From: Thauera sp.
Lineage (GTDB): Bacteria; Pseudomonadota; Gammaproteobacteria; Burkholderiales; Rhodocyclaceae
DNA: 51,212 bases
Direction: 5' to 3'
Assembly (NCBI GenBank): GCA_030603925.1
Contig: JAUVWV010000002.1
Coordinates: forward strand, 1-51,212
Every line of letters starts with the position of its first letter. The first letter of the stretch is position 1. The notes beneath the pieces are model-generated. The model saw only the letters and a list, made by a program, of their open reading frames with translations. It had not been told where the DNA came from and searched no databases. Made by a program: the position numbers and the translations under genes. This document shows, in pieces, positions 30,493 through 45,067 of the stretch.

Positions 30493-30975
30493 TCAGAACG
30501 GGATGTCGTCGTCGAACTCGCCGAACCCGCCACCGCCCGCAGGCTTGCCCTGCGGCGCCGGTGCGGCGGCCGGGGCACGCTCCTGGCGTGCCGGCGGCGC
30601 GTCGTAACCGGCGTCACGCATCGGCGCCTCACCGCCCCCCTCACGGCGGCCGAGCATCTTCATCTCGTCGGCGCGGATCTCGGTGGTGTAGCGCTCCTGG
30701 CCGTCCTTGTCCTGCCACTTGCGCGTCTGCAGGCGCCCTTCGACATACACCTGGCTGCCTTTGCGCAGATATTGCGCGGCGATCTCCGCCAGCCGGCTGA
30801 AGAACACCACGCGGTGCCATTCGGTGGCCTCGCGGCGCTCGCCGGTGGCCTTGTCTTTCCAGGTCTCGGTGGTGGCGATCGTCACGTTGCAGATCGCGTC
30901 GCCGCTCGGCATGTAGCGGGTTTCGGGATCCCTGCCGAGGTTGCCGATCAGGATCACTTTGTTGAGGGAAGCCAT
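30493..30975 (-). CDS. ssb: Single-stranded DNA-binding protein
   Basis: [21 protein letters not shown]...; acidic C-terminal tip FDDDIPF. Confidence 0.97.
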   Translation of the reverse strand: MASLNKVILIGNLGRDPETRYMPSGDAICNVTIATTETWKDKATGERREATEWHRVVFFSRLAEIAAQYLRKGSQVYVEGRLQTRKWQDKDGQERYTTEIRADEMKMLGRREGGGEAPMRDAGYDAPPARQERAPAAAPAPQGKPAGGGGFGEFDDDIPF

Positions 30976-30997
30976 CCAGGTCTCCAGTATGTTGAGT

Positions 30998-32203
30998 TCA
31001 GCCGCCGGGCGCTGACGTTTGCACGCGACGCGGCGGAGGGTTCATCGAGGTGGCGGCAAGGAGCCACAGCACGGCCAGCGCGGCGCACACCAGGCTGACC
31101 GAACCCGGGCCGAAGCGCTGCGCCAGCCATCCGCCCAGCACCCCGCCGAGGAACAGGCCGGCCGACTGCAGCGTATTGTATACGCCCAGTGCGGTCCCCT
31201 TCGCATGTGCCGGGGCAATCTTCGAGATCCATGACGGCTGGGTAGCCTCGAGCACGTTAAACGCAACGAAGAACAGGGTCAACCAGAGCGCCAGCGGCCA
31301 CAGCCCGTCGCCGAACAGGTTCAGTCCGAGCTGCACGACGACCAGCAGCCCCACCGCGGCGAGGAAGATCGGCTTCATCCAGCCGCGCCGCTCGGCAACG
31401 ATGACGGCGGGCACCATCGCGGCGAAGGACAGCAGCACGGCCGGCAGGTAGACCTTCCAGTGCTCGGCCAGCGGCAGGCCTCCACTGGCAACCAGCGCCG
31501 CCGGCACCATCACCCACATGGTGGTCTGGATCAGGTGCAGCACGAACACGCCGAGGTTCAGGCGCATCAGCTGGCCGTCGCGCAACACTTCGCTGAAGCG
31601 TCCGGTGGCGCGCGGCACCGGCGGTGCGGCGGGCACCACGCGCAGCACCACCCACACCGCGGCGAGCGCCAGGCCGGCGGTGAGCCAGAAGATGCCGTCC
31701 ATGCCGATCGCGGTGTAGAGCAGCGGCGCCGCCACCAGCGAGCCGGCGAACACCAGGCCGATGCTCGAGCCGATCATGGCCATCACCTGGGTGCGATGCT
31801 GGTCGCGCGTGAGGTCCGCGGCCAGCGCCGTCACCGCGGCGGAGATGGCACCGGCGCCCTGCAGCACCCGTCCGGCAATGATCCAGCCGATATCCTCGGC
31901 GAGTGCGGCGACGACGCTGCCGATGACGAACAGCGCCAGCCCGAAGACGATCACCGGCTTGCGTCCGAAACGGTCCGAGGCCGCGCCGAAGGGAATCTGC
32001 AGGAAGGCCTGGGTGAGCCCGTAGGCGCCGATCGCCAGACCGACCAGGATCAGGTCGTCACCGCCGGGGAGCTGATGCGCATGCACGGCGAATACCGGCA
32101 GGATCAGGAACAGGCCGAGCATGCGCAGCGCGAAGATCGCCGCGAGGCTGATGCCGGCGCGACGCTCCATGGGGCTCATTGAATCGTGCTCGGGTGCGGA
32201 CAT
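30998..32203 (-). CDS. MFS transporter
   Basis: 401 aa; 12 hydrophobic segments; [20 protein letters not shown] motif. Confidence 0.93.
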   Translation of the reverse strand: MSAPEHDSMSPMERRAGISLAAIFALRMLGLFLILPVFAVHAHQLPGGDDLILVGLAIGAYGLTQAFLQIPFGAASDRFGRKPVIVFGLALFVIGSVVAALAEDIGWIIAGRVLQGAGAISAAVTALAADLTRDQHRTQVMAMIGSSIGLVFAGSLVAAPLLYTAIGMDGIFWLTAGLALAAVWVVLRVVPAAPPVPRATGRFSEVLRDGQLMRLNLGVFVLHLIQTTMWVMVPAALVASGGLPLAEHWKVYLPAVLLSFAAMVPAVIVAERRGWMKPIFLAAVGLLVVVQLGLNLFGDGLWPLALWLTLFFVAFNVLEATQPSWISKIAPAHAKGTALGVYNTLQSAGLFLGGVLGGWLAQRFGPGSVSLVCAALAVLWLLAATSMNPPPRRVQTSAPGG

Positions 32204-32254
32204 GCGGAAGGCGGCGAGGGAAAGGGCTGGATTCTATCATCGCCGAACGACGGC

Positions 32255-32284
32255 TTGGCCCGGCCGCGCCTTCTCTCTTATAGT
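32255..32284 (+). promoter_or_regulatory. Predicted sigma70 promoter of uvrA
   Basis: TTGGCC-18 nt-TATAGT, 33 nt upstream of the uvrA ATG. Confidence 0.5.
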
Positions 32285-32317
32285 GCGGGGTTGGACTTTC
32301 ACAGCCAGAGCGGTTCC

Positions 32318-35143
<2,826 letters not shown>

Positions 35144-35247
35144 CCGCCCGAACAGCACACCACGCCTTACAATTCGCGATATCACCGCACTTGCATCGAA
35201 TGACGTGCGGCGCGACGATAGCGTTCGACAATTGCGGAGGGCACATG

Positions 35248-35547
35248 ATGGCCGAAACGCCAAGCGATCCCCAGGCTCGCTTTCTCGAGCGCATCGAGCG
35301 CCGCCTGCGCTACCTGAAGTCGCTGCAGAGCGCCGGACTCGGCGTGTACCTGCCCGGCGATGAGCGCCAGCGTACCCATGCGATCGAACAGGTCGTCCGC
35401 ATGACCGCCCGCCAGAGCGAACTGCCGCAGCTCACCGCGGACACCTTGCGGATCGCCACCGAACGCCTGCGCACCCACCTGGAGGCCATGCAGACCGTGC
35501 TGCCGCACGACGTGCAGTACCGCAACCGCATCAAGCGCAGCTGGTAG
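35248..35547 (+). CDS. Hypothetical small protein
   Basis: 99 aa MAETPSDPQARFLERIERRLRYLKSLQSAGLG...; RBS ggagg upstream; adjacent alternative ATG at 35245; internal in-frame part of ORF 33079..35547. Confidence 0.8.
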   Translation: MAETPSDPQARFLERIERRLRYLKSLQSAGLGVYLPGDERQRTHAIEQVVRMTARQSELPQLTADTLRIATERLRTHLEAMQTVLPHDVQYRNRIKRSW

Positions 35548-35555
35548 GACGCCCC

Positions 35556-35939
35556 TCAGCCGTCCAGCGCGTAGGCGCGCAGCACGTCGAGGCCGACCAC
35601 CTCCAGCACCGAGCGGTGCGTCGCCGCCAGTACAACCGGCGGCGCCGCGCCCGCCTCGCAGGCCTCCAGCCAACGGTGCGCGCACAGGCACCAGCGATCG
35701 CCCGGCTTGAGCCCGGCAAAGCGCAGGTCGGGGCGCGGCGTGCTGAGATCGTTGCCGCGACGCTTCGAGAAGGCCAGGAAGTCCTCCGTCACTTTGGTGC
35801 AGACCACGTGGCGGCCGACGTCCTCCGGCGAGGTCTCGCAGCAGCCGGTGCGGAAAAATCCGGTCAGCGGTGCATAGCTGCATGCCAGCAGCGGCCCGCC
35901 CAGCACGTTCTTCTGATTGCTTACCAGTTGCTCGCCCAT
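35556..35939 (-). CDS. DUF2237 family protein
   Basis: 127 aa NVLGGPLLACSYAPLTGFFRTGCCETSPEDVGRHVVCTKVTEDFLAFSKRRGNDLSTP...KPGDRWCLCAHRWLEA. Confidence 0.93.
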   Translation of the reverse strand: MGEQLVSNQKNVLGGPLLACSYAPLTGFFRTGCCETSPEDVGRHVVCTKVTEDFLAFSKRRGNDLSTPRPDLRFAGLKPGDRWCLCAHRWLEACEAGAAPPVVLAATHRSVLEVVGLDVLRAYALDG

Positions 35940-35993
35940 GCTCGCCCCCTTTGTCCGGTCCTGCGATTTCCGACCACCGGGGCGCGGCGGAGT

Positions 35994-37025
35994 TCACTCG
36001 CTCGCGGCACCCCGGTAGCCATCCGGATTGGCCGCCTGCCAGCGCCATGCATCGGCGCACATCTGCCCCAGATCGCGCTCCGCCCGCCAGCCGAGTACGG
36101 CCTCTGCACGCTCCACCGCGGCCCAGCAGGCTGCAATGTCGCCCGGCCGCCGCTCGGTGATGCGGTAGGGGATGGGCCGTCCGCTCGCCGCCTCGAAAGC
36201 GCGTATCGCCTCGAGCACGCTGTAGCCACGCCCCGTGCCGAGGTTGATCGTCGTCGCTCCGGGCAGGGTCGCGAGACGCTCCACCGCCCGCACGTGGCCC
36301 GCGGCGAGATCCTCGACATGGATGTAATCGCGCACCCCGGTGCCGTCGGCGGTCGGATAGTCGCCGCCAAACACCTGTACCTCGGGCAGGCGCCCCACCG
36401 CAACCTGCGCGACGTAGGGCATCAGGTTGTTCGGCACGCCCGCCGGATCCTCGCCGATCCGCCCGCTCATGTGCGCCCCGACGGGGTTGAAATAACGCAG
36501 GATCAGCGCGTGCCAGCGCGAGTCGGCGGCTGCCAGATCGCGCAGCATCTCCTCGACCATGAGCTTGGAGCGTCCGTAAGGATTGGTCGGTGAGACCGGG
36601 AAATCCTCGCGTATCGGCACCGCTGCAGGATCCCCATACACCGTCGCCGATGAGCTGAAGACAATCTGCCGCACCGCGTGCGCCCGCATCGCGTCGAGCA
36701 GGGCCAGCGTACCCCCGACATTGTTCTCGTAGTAGCGCAGTGGCTCCACGACCGATTCTCCGACCGCCTTCAGCCCGGCGAAATGGATCACCGCATCGAT
36801 CCGCCGTGCGCCGAACACCCCGTCCAGCGCCGCGCGGTCGCGCACATCGGCTTCGACAAAGGCCGCAAGCGCTCGCCCGGCGAGCGCTTCAACGCGCCGC
36901 AGGGCCTCGCAGTCCGCGTTGACCAGGTTGTCCAGCCCGACGACCTGATGACCGGCCCGCAGCAGTGCCAGGCAGGTATGACTGCCGATGTAACCGGCGG
37001 CTCCCGTTACCAGTATGCTTCTCAT
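35994..37025 (-). CDS. galE: UDP-glucose 4-epimerase
   Basis: 343 aa; ILVTGAAGYIGSHTCLALL, SSSATVYGDP, NPYGRSKLMVEE, GTGVRDYIHVEDLA. Confidence 0.95.
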   Translation of the reverse strand: MRSILVTGAAGYIGSHTCLALLRAGHQVVGLDNLVNADCEALRRVEALAGRALAAFVEADVRDRAALDGVFGARRIDAVIHFAGLKAVGESVVEPLRYYENNVGGTLALLDAMRAHAVRQIVFSSSATVYGDPAAVPIREDFPVSPTNPYGRSKLMVEEMLRDLAAADSRWHALILRYFNPVGAHMSGRIGEDPAGVPNNLMPYVAQVAVGRLPEVQVFGGDYPTADGTGVRDYIHVEDLAAGHVRAVERLATLPGATTINLGTGRGYSVLEAIRAFEAASGRPIPYRITERRPGDIAACWAAVERAEAVLGWRAERDLGQMCADAWRWQAANPDGYRGAASE

Positions 37026-37056
37026 TGCAGCCCTCCACCCCAGTGCGCACGACAGA

Positions 37057-37087
37057 CGAAAAAAAACCGGACCACGGTCCGGTTTTT
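37057..37087. terminator. Intrinsic terminator at the end of the alpha operon
   Basis: aaaaaaaaccggaccacggtccggttttt; minus-strand stem followed by T8. Confidence 0.88.
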
Positions 37088-37104
37088 CCTTTGCCTCGCA
37101 GCGC

Positions 37105-37515
37105 TCAGGCCGCGGCGGCTTCGGCAGCAGCCGGCGCCACGTCCGCTTCCTGCCCTTCGGGACGGTCGAGCAGCTCGATCAGCGCCATCGGCGCATTGTC
37201 GCCGTCACGGAAACCGAACTTCAGGATGCGCAGGTAGCCACCGTTGCGGTTGGCGTAGCGCGGGCCCAGCTCGTCGAACAGCTTGACGACCATGTCGCGG
37301 TCGCGCAGACGGTTGAAGGCCAGGCGGCGGTTGGCCACACTGGGCTTCTTGCCCAGGGTAATCAGCGGCTCCACCACGCGGCGAAGTTCCTTCGCCTTGG
37401 GCAGGGTCGTCTTGATCACTTCGTGTTGCAGCAGGGCGTTGGCCATGTTGCGGAACATGGCCTGACGGTGGCTGCTGGTGCGATTCAGCTTGCGAAGACC
37501 GTTACGGTGACGCAT
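37105..37515 (-). CDS. rplQ: Ribosomal protein L17
   Basis: [24 protein letters not shown]. Confidence 0.98.
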   Translation of the reverse strand: MRHRNGLRKLNRTSSHRQAMFRNMANALLQHEVIKTTLPKAKELRRVVEPLITLGKKPSVANRRLAFNRLRDRDMVVKLFDELGPRYANRNGGYLRILKFGFRDGDNAPMALIELLDRPEGQEADVAPAAAEAAAA

Positions 37516-37542
37516 TTCATTACCTCACTTGACCGGCTACGT

Positions 37543-38529
37543 TCAACCGAGCTTCTCGAGCCCGGCCGGCGGCCAGTTTTCCAGTTTCATGCCGAGGGTC
37601 AGCCCACGGGAGGCCAACACTTCCTTGATCTCGTTGAGCGACTTGCGGCCCAGGTTCGGGGTCTTCAGCAGCTCGGTCTCGGTGCGCTGGATCAGATCAC
37701 CGATGTAGTAGATGTTCTCGGCCTTCAGGCAGTTCGCGGAACGAACCGTCAGTTCGAGATCATCCACCGGACGCAGCAGGACCGGATCGATGGTCTGCGG
37801 CTTGGGCGCTTCGACGTCGGCCGGCGTGCCTTCCAGATCCGCGAACACCGAAAGCTGGTCCATCAGCACACGCGCGGCGTAGCGGATGGCCTCTTCCGGG
37901 TCGACCGCACCGTTGGTCTCGATATCGATCACCAGGCGGTCCAGGTCGGTACGCTGCTCGACACGCGCGCTCTCGACCAGATAGCTGACGCGGCGCACCG
38001 GGCTGAAGGACGCGTCGAGCACGATGCGGCCGATGCCCTTGGTCTCACCCGAGACCGGGCGGACGTTGCCCGGAACGTAGCCGCGGCCTTCCTCGACCTT
38101 GATCTGCATGTCCAGCTTGCCGCCGGGGGCGAGATGGGCGATCACGTGGTCGGGGTTGATGATCTCGACATCGTGGCCGATCTCGATGTCGGCCGCGGTC
38201 ACCACGCCTTCACCGGACTTCGCCAGACGCAAGGTGGTCTCGCTGCGGTTGTGCAGCTTGAGCACCACGCCCTTCAGGTTCAGGAGCAGGTCCACGATGT
38301 CTTCGCGGACGCCGTCGAGCGTCGAGTACTCGTGCAGCACGCCCTCGATGGCAACCTCGGTCGGCGCGTGGCCGGGCAGCGAGGAAAGGAGGATGCGCCG
38401 CAGCGCATTCCCCAGGGTATGGCCGAAGCCACGCTCGAACGGCTCCATCGTCACGCGGGCCTGAACCGGCGAGACACTCTGGACGTCGATGATGCGCGGT
38501 TTCAGCAGTGCATTGCTTTGCATCAGCAT
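37543..38529 (-). CDS. rpoA: RNA polymerase alpha subunit
   Basis: [22 protein letters not shown]; alpha-[23 protein letters not shown]. Confidence 0.98.
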   Translation of the reverse strand: MLMQSNALLKPRIIDVQSVSPVQARVTMEPFERGFGHTLGNALRRILLSSLPGHAPTEVAIEGVLHEYSTLDGVREDIVDLLLNLKGVVLKLHNRSETTLRLAKSGEGVVTAADIEIGHDVEIINPDHVIAHLAPGGKLDMQIKVEEGRGYVPGNVRPVSGETKGIGRIVLDASFSPVRRVSYLVESARVEQRTDLDRLVIDIETNGAVDPEEAIRYAARVLMDQLSVFADLEGTPADVEAPKPQTIDPVLLRPVDDLELTVRSANCLKAENIYYIGDLIQRTETELLKTPNLGRKSLNEIKEVLASRGLTLGMKLENWPPAGLEKLG

Positions 38530-38563
38530 TTCCTCGAATCTAGGGGAGCTTCACTGTCCCGGA

Positions 38564-39193
38564 TCAGCGGGAATACAGTTCGACCACCAGGCCTTCGTTG
38601 ATCGTCGAAGACAGTTCGGCGCGCTGCGGGTAGGCCTTGAAGGTACCCTTGCCGGCCTTCGCATCGACCTCGATCCACTCCGGGAAACCGCGCGACTCGG
38701 CGGCTTCGATGGCGGCCTTGACCCGCAGCGAGGCACGGGCGCGTTCGGTCAGTTCGATCACGTCACCCGGCTTCACCGTGTACGACGGGATGTTGGTGCG
38801 CTTGCCATTGACCAGCACGCCGTTGTGGCGCACGACCTGGCGCGCTTCGGCGCGCGAGGCGCCGAAACCCATGCGGTAGGCGACGGAATCCAGGCGGCCT
38901 TCCAGCAACTGGAGCAGGTTCTCGCCGGTCTGGCCGCGACGGCGATCCGCCTCGGCGTACACCTTGCGGAACTGGCGCTCCAGCACGCCGTACAGACGGC
39001 GGATCTTCTGCTTTTCACGCAGCTGCACACCGTAGCCGGACAGACGCTGACCGGAACGCTGGCCATGCTGGCCGGGCGCATACGCGCGGCGCTCGATGGC
39101 ACACTTGTCGGTAAAACACTTTTCGCCCTTCAGGAAGAGCTTTTCGCCCTCGCGACGGCACTGACGGCACTTGGGATCGAGATTACGAGCCAC
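38564..39193 (-). CDS. rpsD: Ribosomal protein S4
   Basis: [24 protein letters not shown]4 domain. Confidence 0.98.
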   Translation of the reverse strand: MARNLDPKCRQCRREGEKLFLKGEKCFTDKCAIERRAYAPGQHGQRSGQRLSGYGVQLREKQKIRRLYGVLERQFRKVYAEADRRRGQTGENLLQLLEGRLDSVAYRMGFGASRAEARQVVRHNGVLVNGKRTNIPSYTVKPGDVIELTERARASLRVKAAIEAAESRGFPEWIEVDAKAGKGTFKAYPQRAELSSTINEGLVVELYSR

Positions 39194-39207
39194 GTTTCAA
39201 CTCCTTG

Positions 39208-39597
39208 TCAGATACGGCGCTTCTTGGGCGGACGGCAGCCGTTGTGCGGGATCGGGGTGATGTCCGTGATGCTGGAAATCTTCATCCCGAGCGCGTTCAG
39301 CGCGCGCACCGCAGATTCGCGGCCGGGGCCGGGGCCCTTGATCCGCACTTCAAGATTCTTCACGCCGCATTCCTGCGCAGCCTTGCCGGCGGCCTCGGCC
39401 GCGACCTGCGCCGCGAACGGAGTGCTCTTGCGCGAGCCCTTGAAGCCGGCACCGCCCGAGGTTGCCCACGACAGCGCATTGCCCGGGCGGTCGGTGATGG
39501 GGATGATGGTGTTGTTGAAGCTCGCTTGAACGTGCGCGATACCTTCGGCGACGTTCTTCTTGACCTTCTTCCGAACCTTTGCAGCAGACTTAGCCAT
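39208..39597 (-). CDS. rpsK: Ribosomal protein S11
   Basis: [28 protein letters not shown]. Confidence 0.98.
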   Translation of the reverse strand: MAKSAAKVRKKVKKNVAEGIAHVQASFNNTIIPITDRPGNALSWATSGGAGFKGSRKSTPFAAQVAAEAAGKAAQECGVKNLEVRIKGPGPGRESAVRALNALGMKISSITDITPIPHNGCRPPKKRRI

Positions 39598-39609
39598 TGT
39601 CAGTTCCTA

Positions 39610-39972
39610 TCACTTCTTGCCGGCGATGGGCTTGCGCGGCCCCTTGCGGGTACGGGCGTTGGTGCGGGTACGCTGGCCGCGCATCGGCAGGCCGCGACGG
39701 TGGCGCACGCCACGGTAGCAACCCAGGTCCATCAGGCGCTTGATGTTCATCGTCACTTCGCGACGCAGGTCGCCTTCAACGACGAAACGGCCAACTTCGT
39801 CACGCAGCTTTTCCATGTCCGACTCGGTCAGATCCTTGATCTTCGTCGAGCGGGCAACGCCAGCAGCGTCACAAATCTTCTGAGCACGCGTACGGCCGAT
39901 TCCATAGATGCTGGTCAGCGCGATCTCGGCATGCTTGTGGTTGGGAATGTTTACCCCAGCAATACGGGCCAT
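39610..39972 (-). CDS. rpsM: Ribosomal protein S13
   Basis: [26 protein letters not shown]. Confidence 0.98.
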   Translation of the reverse strand: MARIAGVNIPNHKHAEIALTSIYGIGRTRAQKICDAAGVARSTKIKDLTESDMEKLRDEVGRFVVEGDLRREVTMNIKRLMDLGCYRGVRHRRGLPMRGQRTRTNARTRKGPRKPIAGKK

Positions 39973-40000
39973 CCGATTACCCCAAAAAGCGAAACATTAA

Positions 40001-40029
40001 ATTTTAATACCCGGGATTGACTAGATCAA
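40001..40029 (-). promoter_or_regulatory. Predicted alpha-operon promoter
   Basis: Minus strand TTGATC-17 nt-TAAAAT; -35 overlaps the rpmJ stop codon. Confidence 0.5.
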
Positions 40030-40139
40030 CCCTGGCGCTGCTTGTGACGCGGATCGGTGCAGATCACGCGGACAACGCCCTTGCGCCGAATGATCTTGCA
40101 GTTGCGGCACAGCCGCTTGACCGAAGCCTGGACTCTCAT
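40026..40139 (-). CDS. rpmJ: Ribosomal protein L36
   Basis: 37 aa [37 protein letters not shown], below ORF-track length cutoff. Confidence 0.97.
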   Translation of the reverse strand: MRVQASVKRLCRNCKIIRRKGVVRVICTDPRHKQRQG

Positions 40140-40161
40140 GTTCTTGCTCCTGTTTCTATAT

Positions 40162-40380
40162 TCACTTGGTCCGGAACACGATCCGGCCCTTGGTCAGGTC
40201 GTAAGGCGTCAATTGCACGGTGACCTTGTCGCCCGGCAGGATGCGGATGTAGTGCATGCGCATCTTGCCCGAGATATGCCCGAGGACCATGTGGCCGTTT
40301 TCGAGCCGAACGCGGAACGTCGCGTTGGGGAGGTTCTCGGTGACCTCGCCCTGCATCTCGATTACATCTTCCTTCGACAT
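40162..40380 (-). CDS. infA: Translation initiation factor IF-1
   Basis: [30 protein letters not shown]. Confidence 0.97.
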   Translation of the reverse strand: MSKEDVIEMQGEVTENLPNATFRVRLENGHMVLGHISGKMRMHYIRILPGDKVTVQLTPYDLTKGRIVFRTK

Positions 40381-40383
40381 CGC

Positions 40384-41709
40384 TTACCTGAGCGGAAGAC
40401 CCGCACCCTTGAAGTTGGCCTTCTTCAGCAGGCTTTCATACTGATGGGACATCACGTAAGCCTGTACCTGGGACATGAAGTCCATGGTCACTACAACGAT
40501 GATCAGCAGTGACGTTCCGCCGAAATAGAACGGTACGTTCCACTTCAGGATCAGGAACTCGGGCAGCAGGCAGACCAGGGTGATATACACCGCCCCTGCG
40601 AGCGTCAGCCGAGTCAGGATCTTGTCGATGTAGCGCGCGGTCTGGTCACCCGGACGGATCCCCGGCACAAAGGCGCCGCTCTTCTTCAGGTTGTCCGCCG
40701 TCTCCCGCGCATTGAAGACCAGCGCGGTGTAGAAGAAGCAGAAAAACACGATCGCCAGCGCATACAGCATCACGTAGATCGGCTGACCCGGAGAGAGCGT
40801 CGCGGCAATGTCCCGCAACCAGAACATCCCCTCCGAAGAACCGAACCACTGCCCCAGCGTGGCCGGGAACAGGATGATGCTGGACGCGAAGATCGGCGGA
40901 ATCACGCCCGACATGTTGAGCTTCAGGGGCAGATGGGAGGATTGCCCCCCGTACACCTTGTTGCCCACCTGACGCTTGGCGTAGTTCACCAGGATCTTCC
41001 GCTGCCCCCGCTCGACGAACACCACGAACGCGGTCACCAGTACCACCAGCACGCAGATGAACAGCGCGGTGAAGGGATGCATCGCACCGGTTCGCACCAG
41101 TTCGAACAAACCGCCGATCGCGCTCGGCAATCCTGCCGCGATACCCGCGAAGATGATCAGCGAGATACCGTTGCCGATACCACGCTCGGTGATCTGCTCG
41201 CCGAGCCACATCAGGAACATCGTGCCGGTCACCAGGGTCGCAACGGTGACGAAGCGGAACATCAGCCCCGGATCGAGCACCAGCCCAGGCTGCCCTTCCA
41301 GCGCGATCGCCATGCCCAGCGACTGAGCCAATGCCAGCAGAACCGTGCCGTACCGCGTGTACTGCGTGATCTTGCGCCGACCGGCTTCACCTTCCTTCTT
41401 GAGCTGCTCGAGAGCCGGCACCGCGACGGTCATCAACTGCATGATGATCGATGCGGAGATGTACGGCATGATCCCCAGCGCAAAGATGGTGAAGCGCGAC
41501 AGTGCACCGCCCGAGAACAGGTTGAACACACCCAGGATGCCACCGGCCTGCGACTGGAACAGTTCGGCCAGTTTGTCCGGGTCGATCCCGGGCACCGGGA
41601 TATGGGCACCGATCCGATAGACGATCAGCGCGCCCAGGAGGAACAGGATCCGGCGCTTGAGGTCACCGAACTTTCCTGCACTCCCGAGCGTGGCGGAAGG
41701 ATTGGCCAC
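40384..41709 (-). CDS. secY: Preprotein translocase subunit SecY
   Basis: [15 protein letters not shown] ... [12 protein letters not shown]. Confidence 0.98.
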   Translation of the reverse strand: MANPSATLGSAGKFGDLKRRILFLLGALIVYRIGAHIPVPGIDPDKLAELFQSQAGGILGVFNLFSGGALSRFTIFALGIMPYISASIIMQLMTVAVPALEQLKKEGEAGRRKITQYTRYGTVLLALAQSLGMAIALEGQPGLVLDPGLMFRFVTVATLVTGTMFLMWLGEQITERGIGNGISLIIFAGIAAGLPSAIGGLFELVRTGAMHPFTALFICVLVVLVTAFVVFVERGQRKILVNYAKRQVGNKVYGGQSSHLPLKLNMSGVIPPIFASSIILFPATLGQWFGSSEGMFWLRDIAATLSPGQPIYVMLYALAIVFFCFFYTALVFNARETADNLKKSGAFVPGIRPGDQTARYIDKILTRLTLAGAVYITLVCLLPEFLILKWNVPFYFGGTSLLIIVVVTMDFMSQVQAYVMSHQYESLLKKANFKGAGLPLR

Positions 41710-41724
41710 AACCGACCTCGACGC

Positions 41725-42165
41725 TTACTCAGCCACCGCGACGGAACCGCCCGCGGCTTCGATGGCGGCGCGGGCACCCTTGGTGGCGCCAACGCCACGC
41801 AGGTTCACCTTGCGCTTGATCTCACCGGACAGCACCACCTTCGCGGACAGCGCGTCGGCGGGGACGATCCCGGCTTGCATGAGCACCAGCAGGTCAACGT
41901 CTTCCACCGGCAGCTTGTCCAGTTCGGACAGACGCACTTCGGCGTTGCGCGAACCGGTCAGCGACACGAAGCCGCGCTTCGGCAGACGACGCTGCAGCGG
42001 CATCTGACCGCCCTCGAAACCGGTCTTGTGGAAACCGCCTGCGCGGGACTTCTGGCCCTTGTGGCCGCGACCGCAGGTCTTGCCCAGACCGCTACCGATG
42101 CCACGACCCACACGCTTGGCCGGCGACTTGGAACCTGCGCCGGGCTTGATGGTATTCAGCCGCAT
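41725..42165 (-). CDS. rplO: Ribosomal protein L15
   Basis: [38 protein letters not shown]. Confidence 0.98.
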   Translation of the reverse strand: MRLNTIKPGAGSKSPAKRVGRGIGSGLGKTCGRGHKGQKSRAGGFHKTGFEGGQMPLQRRLPKRGFVSLTGSRNAEVRLSELDKLPVEDVDLLVLMQAGIVPADALSAKVVLSGEIKRKVNLRGVGATKGARAAIEAAGGSVAVAE

Positions 42166-42348
42166 TTATGCCTCGCACTTCACCAGGTAGGACACCTTGT
42201 TGATCATGCCGCGCACCTCGGGCGTGTCCTGCAGCTCAACCGTGTGATTGAGACGACGCAGGCCCAGGCCGCGAACGGTGGCGCGATGGGACTGTTTGGT
42301 ACCGATCACGCTCTTGACCAGCGTGACCTTGAGTTTCTTGTCGGACAT
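42166..42348 (-). CDS. rpmD: Ribosomal protein L30
   Basis: [28 protein letters not shown]. Confidence 0.98.
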   Translation of the reverse strand: MSDKKLKVTLVKSVIGTKQSHRATVRGLGLRRLNHTVELQDTPEVRGMINKVSYLVKCEA

Positions 42349-42351
42349 CGC

Positions 42352-42876
42352 TTACCCCAGGATCTCTTCGACAGTCTTGCCGCGCTTGGCTGCAATCTCT
42401 GCCGGGGTGTTGATCGCCATCAGGCCGTTGATCGTCGCGCGCACCACGTTGTACGGGTTGGTCGAGCCGATGCACTTGCAGATGATGTCGGTGACGCCCA
42501 TCACCTCGAACACCGCACGCATCGGACCGCCGGCGATGATGCCGGTACCGCTCGGGGCGGGCTGCATCAGCACGGAAGCCGCGCCATGCTTGCCGATCAC
42601 GGTGTGCTGCAGGGTGCCGTTCTTGAGCGACACCTTGGCCATCTTGCGACGCGCCTCGTCCATCGCCTTCTGCACGGCCACCGGCACTTCACGGGACTTG
42701 CCCTTGCCCATGCCGATGCCACCGTCACCGTCACCGACCACGGTCAGCGCGGCGAAACCGAGAATGCGGCCGCCCTTGACGACCTTGGTCACGCGGTTGA
42801 TCGCGACCATCTTCTCCCGCATACCGTCATCACGCTCCTCGGAGGCCTGCGGACGCTTGGTTTGCTGCTTAGCCAT
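42352..42876 (-). CDS. rpsE: Ribosomal protein S5
   Basis: [42 protein letters not shown]. Confidence 0.98.
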   Translation of the reverse strand: MAKQQTKRPQASEERDDGMREKMVAINRVTKVVKGGRILGFAALTVVGDGDGGIGMGKGKSREVPVAVQKAMDEARRKMAKVSLKNGTLQHTVIGKHGAASVLMQPAPSGTGIIAGGPMRAVFEVMGVTDIICKCIGSTNPYNVVRATINGLMAINTPAEIAAKRGKTVEEILG

Positions 42877-42888
42877 TCGATTCCTCGC

Positions 42889-43242
42889 TTAGAACTTGAG
42901 GCCGCCTTCGCGGGCAGCCTCGGCCAGCGCCTTGACGCGACCGTGATACAGGAAACCCGAGCGGTCGAACGCGACCTGCTCGATCCCGGCAGCCTTGGCG
43001 CGCTCGGCGATCAGCTTGCCGACCACTTCGGCCGCCTGCTTATTGCCGCCGTTCGGCACCTGGGAACGCACCTCCGGCTCCACCGTCGAGGCGGCAGCCA
43101 GCACACGCGACCCGCAGCCGGAAATGACTTGCGCGTAGATATGGCAATTGGAACGGAACACGGTCAGGCGAACCGCCTTCAGCTCCGCAATCTTGGCGCG
43201 GGTTTTACGCGCACGGCGAAGACGAACTTGTTTTTTGTCCAT
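42889..43242 (-). CDS. rplR: Ribosomal protein L18
   Basis: [21 protein letters not shown] ... [26 protein letters not shown]. Confidence 0.98.
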   Translation of the reverse strand: MDKKQVRLRRARKTRAKIAELKAVRLTVFRSNCHIYAQVISGCGSRVLAAASTVEPEVRSQVPNGGNKQAAEVVGKLIAERAKAAGIEQVAFDRSGFLYHGRVKALAEAAREGGLKF

Positions 43243-43253
43243 GACGAACCGCC

Positions 43254-43787
43254 TTACTTCTTCTTGGTTTCCTTGAGCACCACCACTTCGTCCGCATAGC
43301 GGACGCCCTTGCCCTTGTAGGGCTCGGGTTCGCGGTAGGCCCGCACCTCGGCCGCGACCTGACCGACTTGCTGCTTGTCGATACCCTTGATCACGACTTC
43401 GGTCTGCGAGGGGGTTTCAACCTTCACGCCAGCGGGCATCTGATGCACCACCGGATGGGAGAAACCCAGCGAAAGATTCAGCTTGTCACCCTGCGCCTGC
43501 GCACGGTAGCCGACGCCCACCAAGGTGAGCTTGCGCTCGAAACCCTTGGAAACGCCGGTCACCATGTTGTTGATCAGCGCGCGCATGGTGCCGGACATCG
43601 CACGGGCGTTCTCGGCACCATCGAGGGCCTTGCACACCAGCGCGTCGCCTTCGCGAGCGACCGAAACAGACGGGTGAAGCGGACGGCTGATCGTGCCCAG
43701 CGGGCCCTTGATCGCAATCTCCGCCGCGTTGATGGTGACCTCGACTCCCGCAGGGATGGCCACCGGATTCTTAGCTACACGAGACAT
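43254..43787 (-). CDS. rplF: Ribosomal protein L6
   Basis: [17 protein letters not shown] ... [10 protein letters not shown]. Confidence 0.98.
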   Translation of the reverse strand: MSRVAKNPVAIPAGVEVTINAAEIAIKGPLGTISRPLHPSVSVAREGDALVCKALDGAENARAMSGTMRALINNMVTGVSKGFERKLTLVGVGYRAQAQGDKLNLSLGFSHPVVHQMPAGVKVETPSQTEVVIKGIDKQQVGQVAAEVRAYREPEPYKGKGVRYADEVVVLKETKKK

Positions 43788-43796
43788 GGCACCCCC

Positions 43797-44192
43797 TTAA
43801 GCGACGACGCAGATCACTTCACCGCCGACGCGGCTGGCGCGCGCGGCGCGATCGGTCATCACACCCTTCGGCGTGGACACGATGGCGACGCCGAGACCGT
43901 TCATCACACGCGGCAGATCGTCGCTACCCTTGTAGATACGCAGCCCGGGACGGCTCACGCGCTCGATGCGCTCGATGACCGGACGGCCGGCGTAGTACTT
44001 GAGCTCGACGTCGAGTTCCGGCTTGCCGCCGTTCTCGCGCACCACGTAGCTCTCGATGTAGCCTTCGTCCTTCAGCACGTTGGCAATGGCCACCTTCAGC
44101 TTGGACGACGGCATCGTCACGCTGCCCTTCTGGGCCTGCTGTGCGTTGCGGATGCGGGTCAGCATATCGGCGATCGGATCGGACATACTCAT
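43797..44192 (-). CDS. rpsH: Ribosomal protein S8
   Basis: [18 protein letters not shown]. Confidence 0.98.
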   Translation of the reverse strand: MSMSDPIADMLTRIRNAQQAQKGSVTMPSSKLKVAIANVLKDEGYIESYVVRENGGKPELDVELKYYAGRPVIERIERVSRPGLRIYKGSDDLPRVMNGLGVAIVSTPKGVMTDRAARASRVGGEVICVVA

Positions 44193-44205
44193 CTTTGATC
44201 TCTCC

Positions 44206-44511
44206 TTACCAGCTCGCCTTGGTCATGCCAGGCACTTCGCCGCGGAACGCAATCTCGCGCAGCTTGTTGCGGCACAGACCGAACTTGCGGAACACACCAC
44301 GCGGCCGGCCCGTCAGGCTGCAGCGGTTGCGGGTACGCGTCGGATTGGCATTGCGCGGCAGCTGCTGAAGCTTCAGACGCGCAGCCATGCGCTCTTCTTC
44401 GGACAGGTTCATGTCCTTGACCTGCGCGACCAGCGCTTCACGCTTGGCGGCGAACTTCGCCACCAGCTTGCGACGCTTGTCTTCGCGATTGATCAGAGCC
44501 AGTTTCGCCAT
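44206..44511 (-). CDS. rpsN: Ribosomal protein S14
   Basis: 101 aa, [26 protein letters not shown]. Confidence 0.98.
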   Translation of the reverse strand: MAKLALINREDKRRKLVAKFAAKREALVAQVKDMNLSEEERMAARLKLQQLPRNANPTRTRNRCSLTGRPRGVFRKFGLCRNKLREIAFRGEVPGMTKASW

Positions 44512-44518
44512 ATCACCC

Positions 44519-45058
44519 TCAATTCTTGAACGGGAACTTGAACGCGGCCAGCAGCGCGCGCGCTTCCTGGTCGGTCTTCGCCGTCGTCGTGATGCTGATG
44601 TTCATCCCGCGGAGCGCGTCGATCTTGTCGTACTCGATCTCCGGGAAAATGATCTGCTCCTTGACGCCGAGGTTGTAGTTGCCACGACCATCGAAGCCCT
44701 TGGAAGCAATACCGCGGAAGTCGCGAATACGCGGCATGGCCACGGTCACCAGGCGGTCGAGGAACTCGAACATCCGCGGACCGCGCAGCGTCACCATGCA
44801 GCCGATCGGATAGCCGTCGCGGATCTTGAAGCCCGCAATCGACTTGCGCGCCTTGGTGGCCACCGGCTTCTGACCGGCAATCTTGGTCATGTCGCCAATC
44901 GCATTCTCGAGGATCTTCTTGTCGCCGACAGCCTCACCGACACCCATATTCAGGGTGATCTTGGTGATACGCGGGACTTCCATCACGGACTTGTAGCCGA
45001 ACTGCTTGAGCAGCTCGGGCACCACCGCTTCCTTGTAAAACTGTTGCAAGCGAGCCAT
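44519..45058 (-). CDS. rplE: Ribosomal protein L5
   Basis: [22 protein letters not shown]; start set 2 codons inside ORF by SD AAGGAG. Confidence 0.97.
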   Translation of the reverse strand: MARLQQFYKEAVVPELLKQFGYKSVMEVPRITKITLNMGVGEAVGDKKILENAIGDMTKIAGQKPVATKARKSIAGFKIRDGYPIGCMVTLRGPRMFEFLDRLVTVAMPRIRDFRGIASKGFDGRGNYNLGVKEQIIFPEIEYDKIDALRGMNISITTTAKTDQEARALLAAFKFPFKN

Positions 45059-45067
45059 TGCCACTCC

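Noticed and set aside
40933-43299. 788-aa plus-strand ORF
   Set aside because: Runs antisense across secY and several ribosomal genes; not coding
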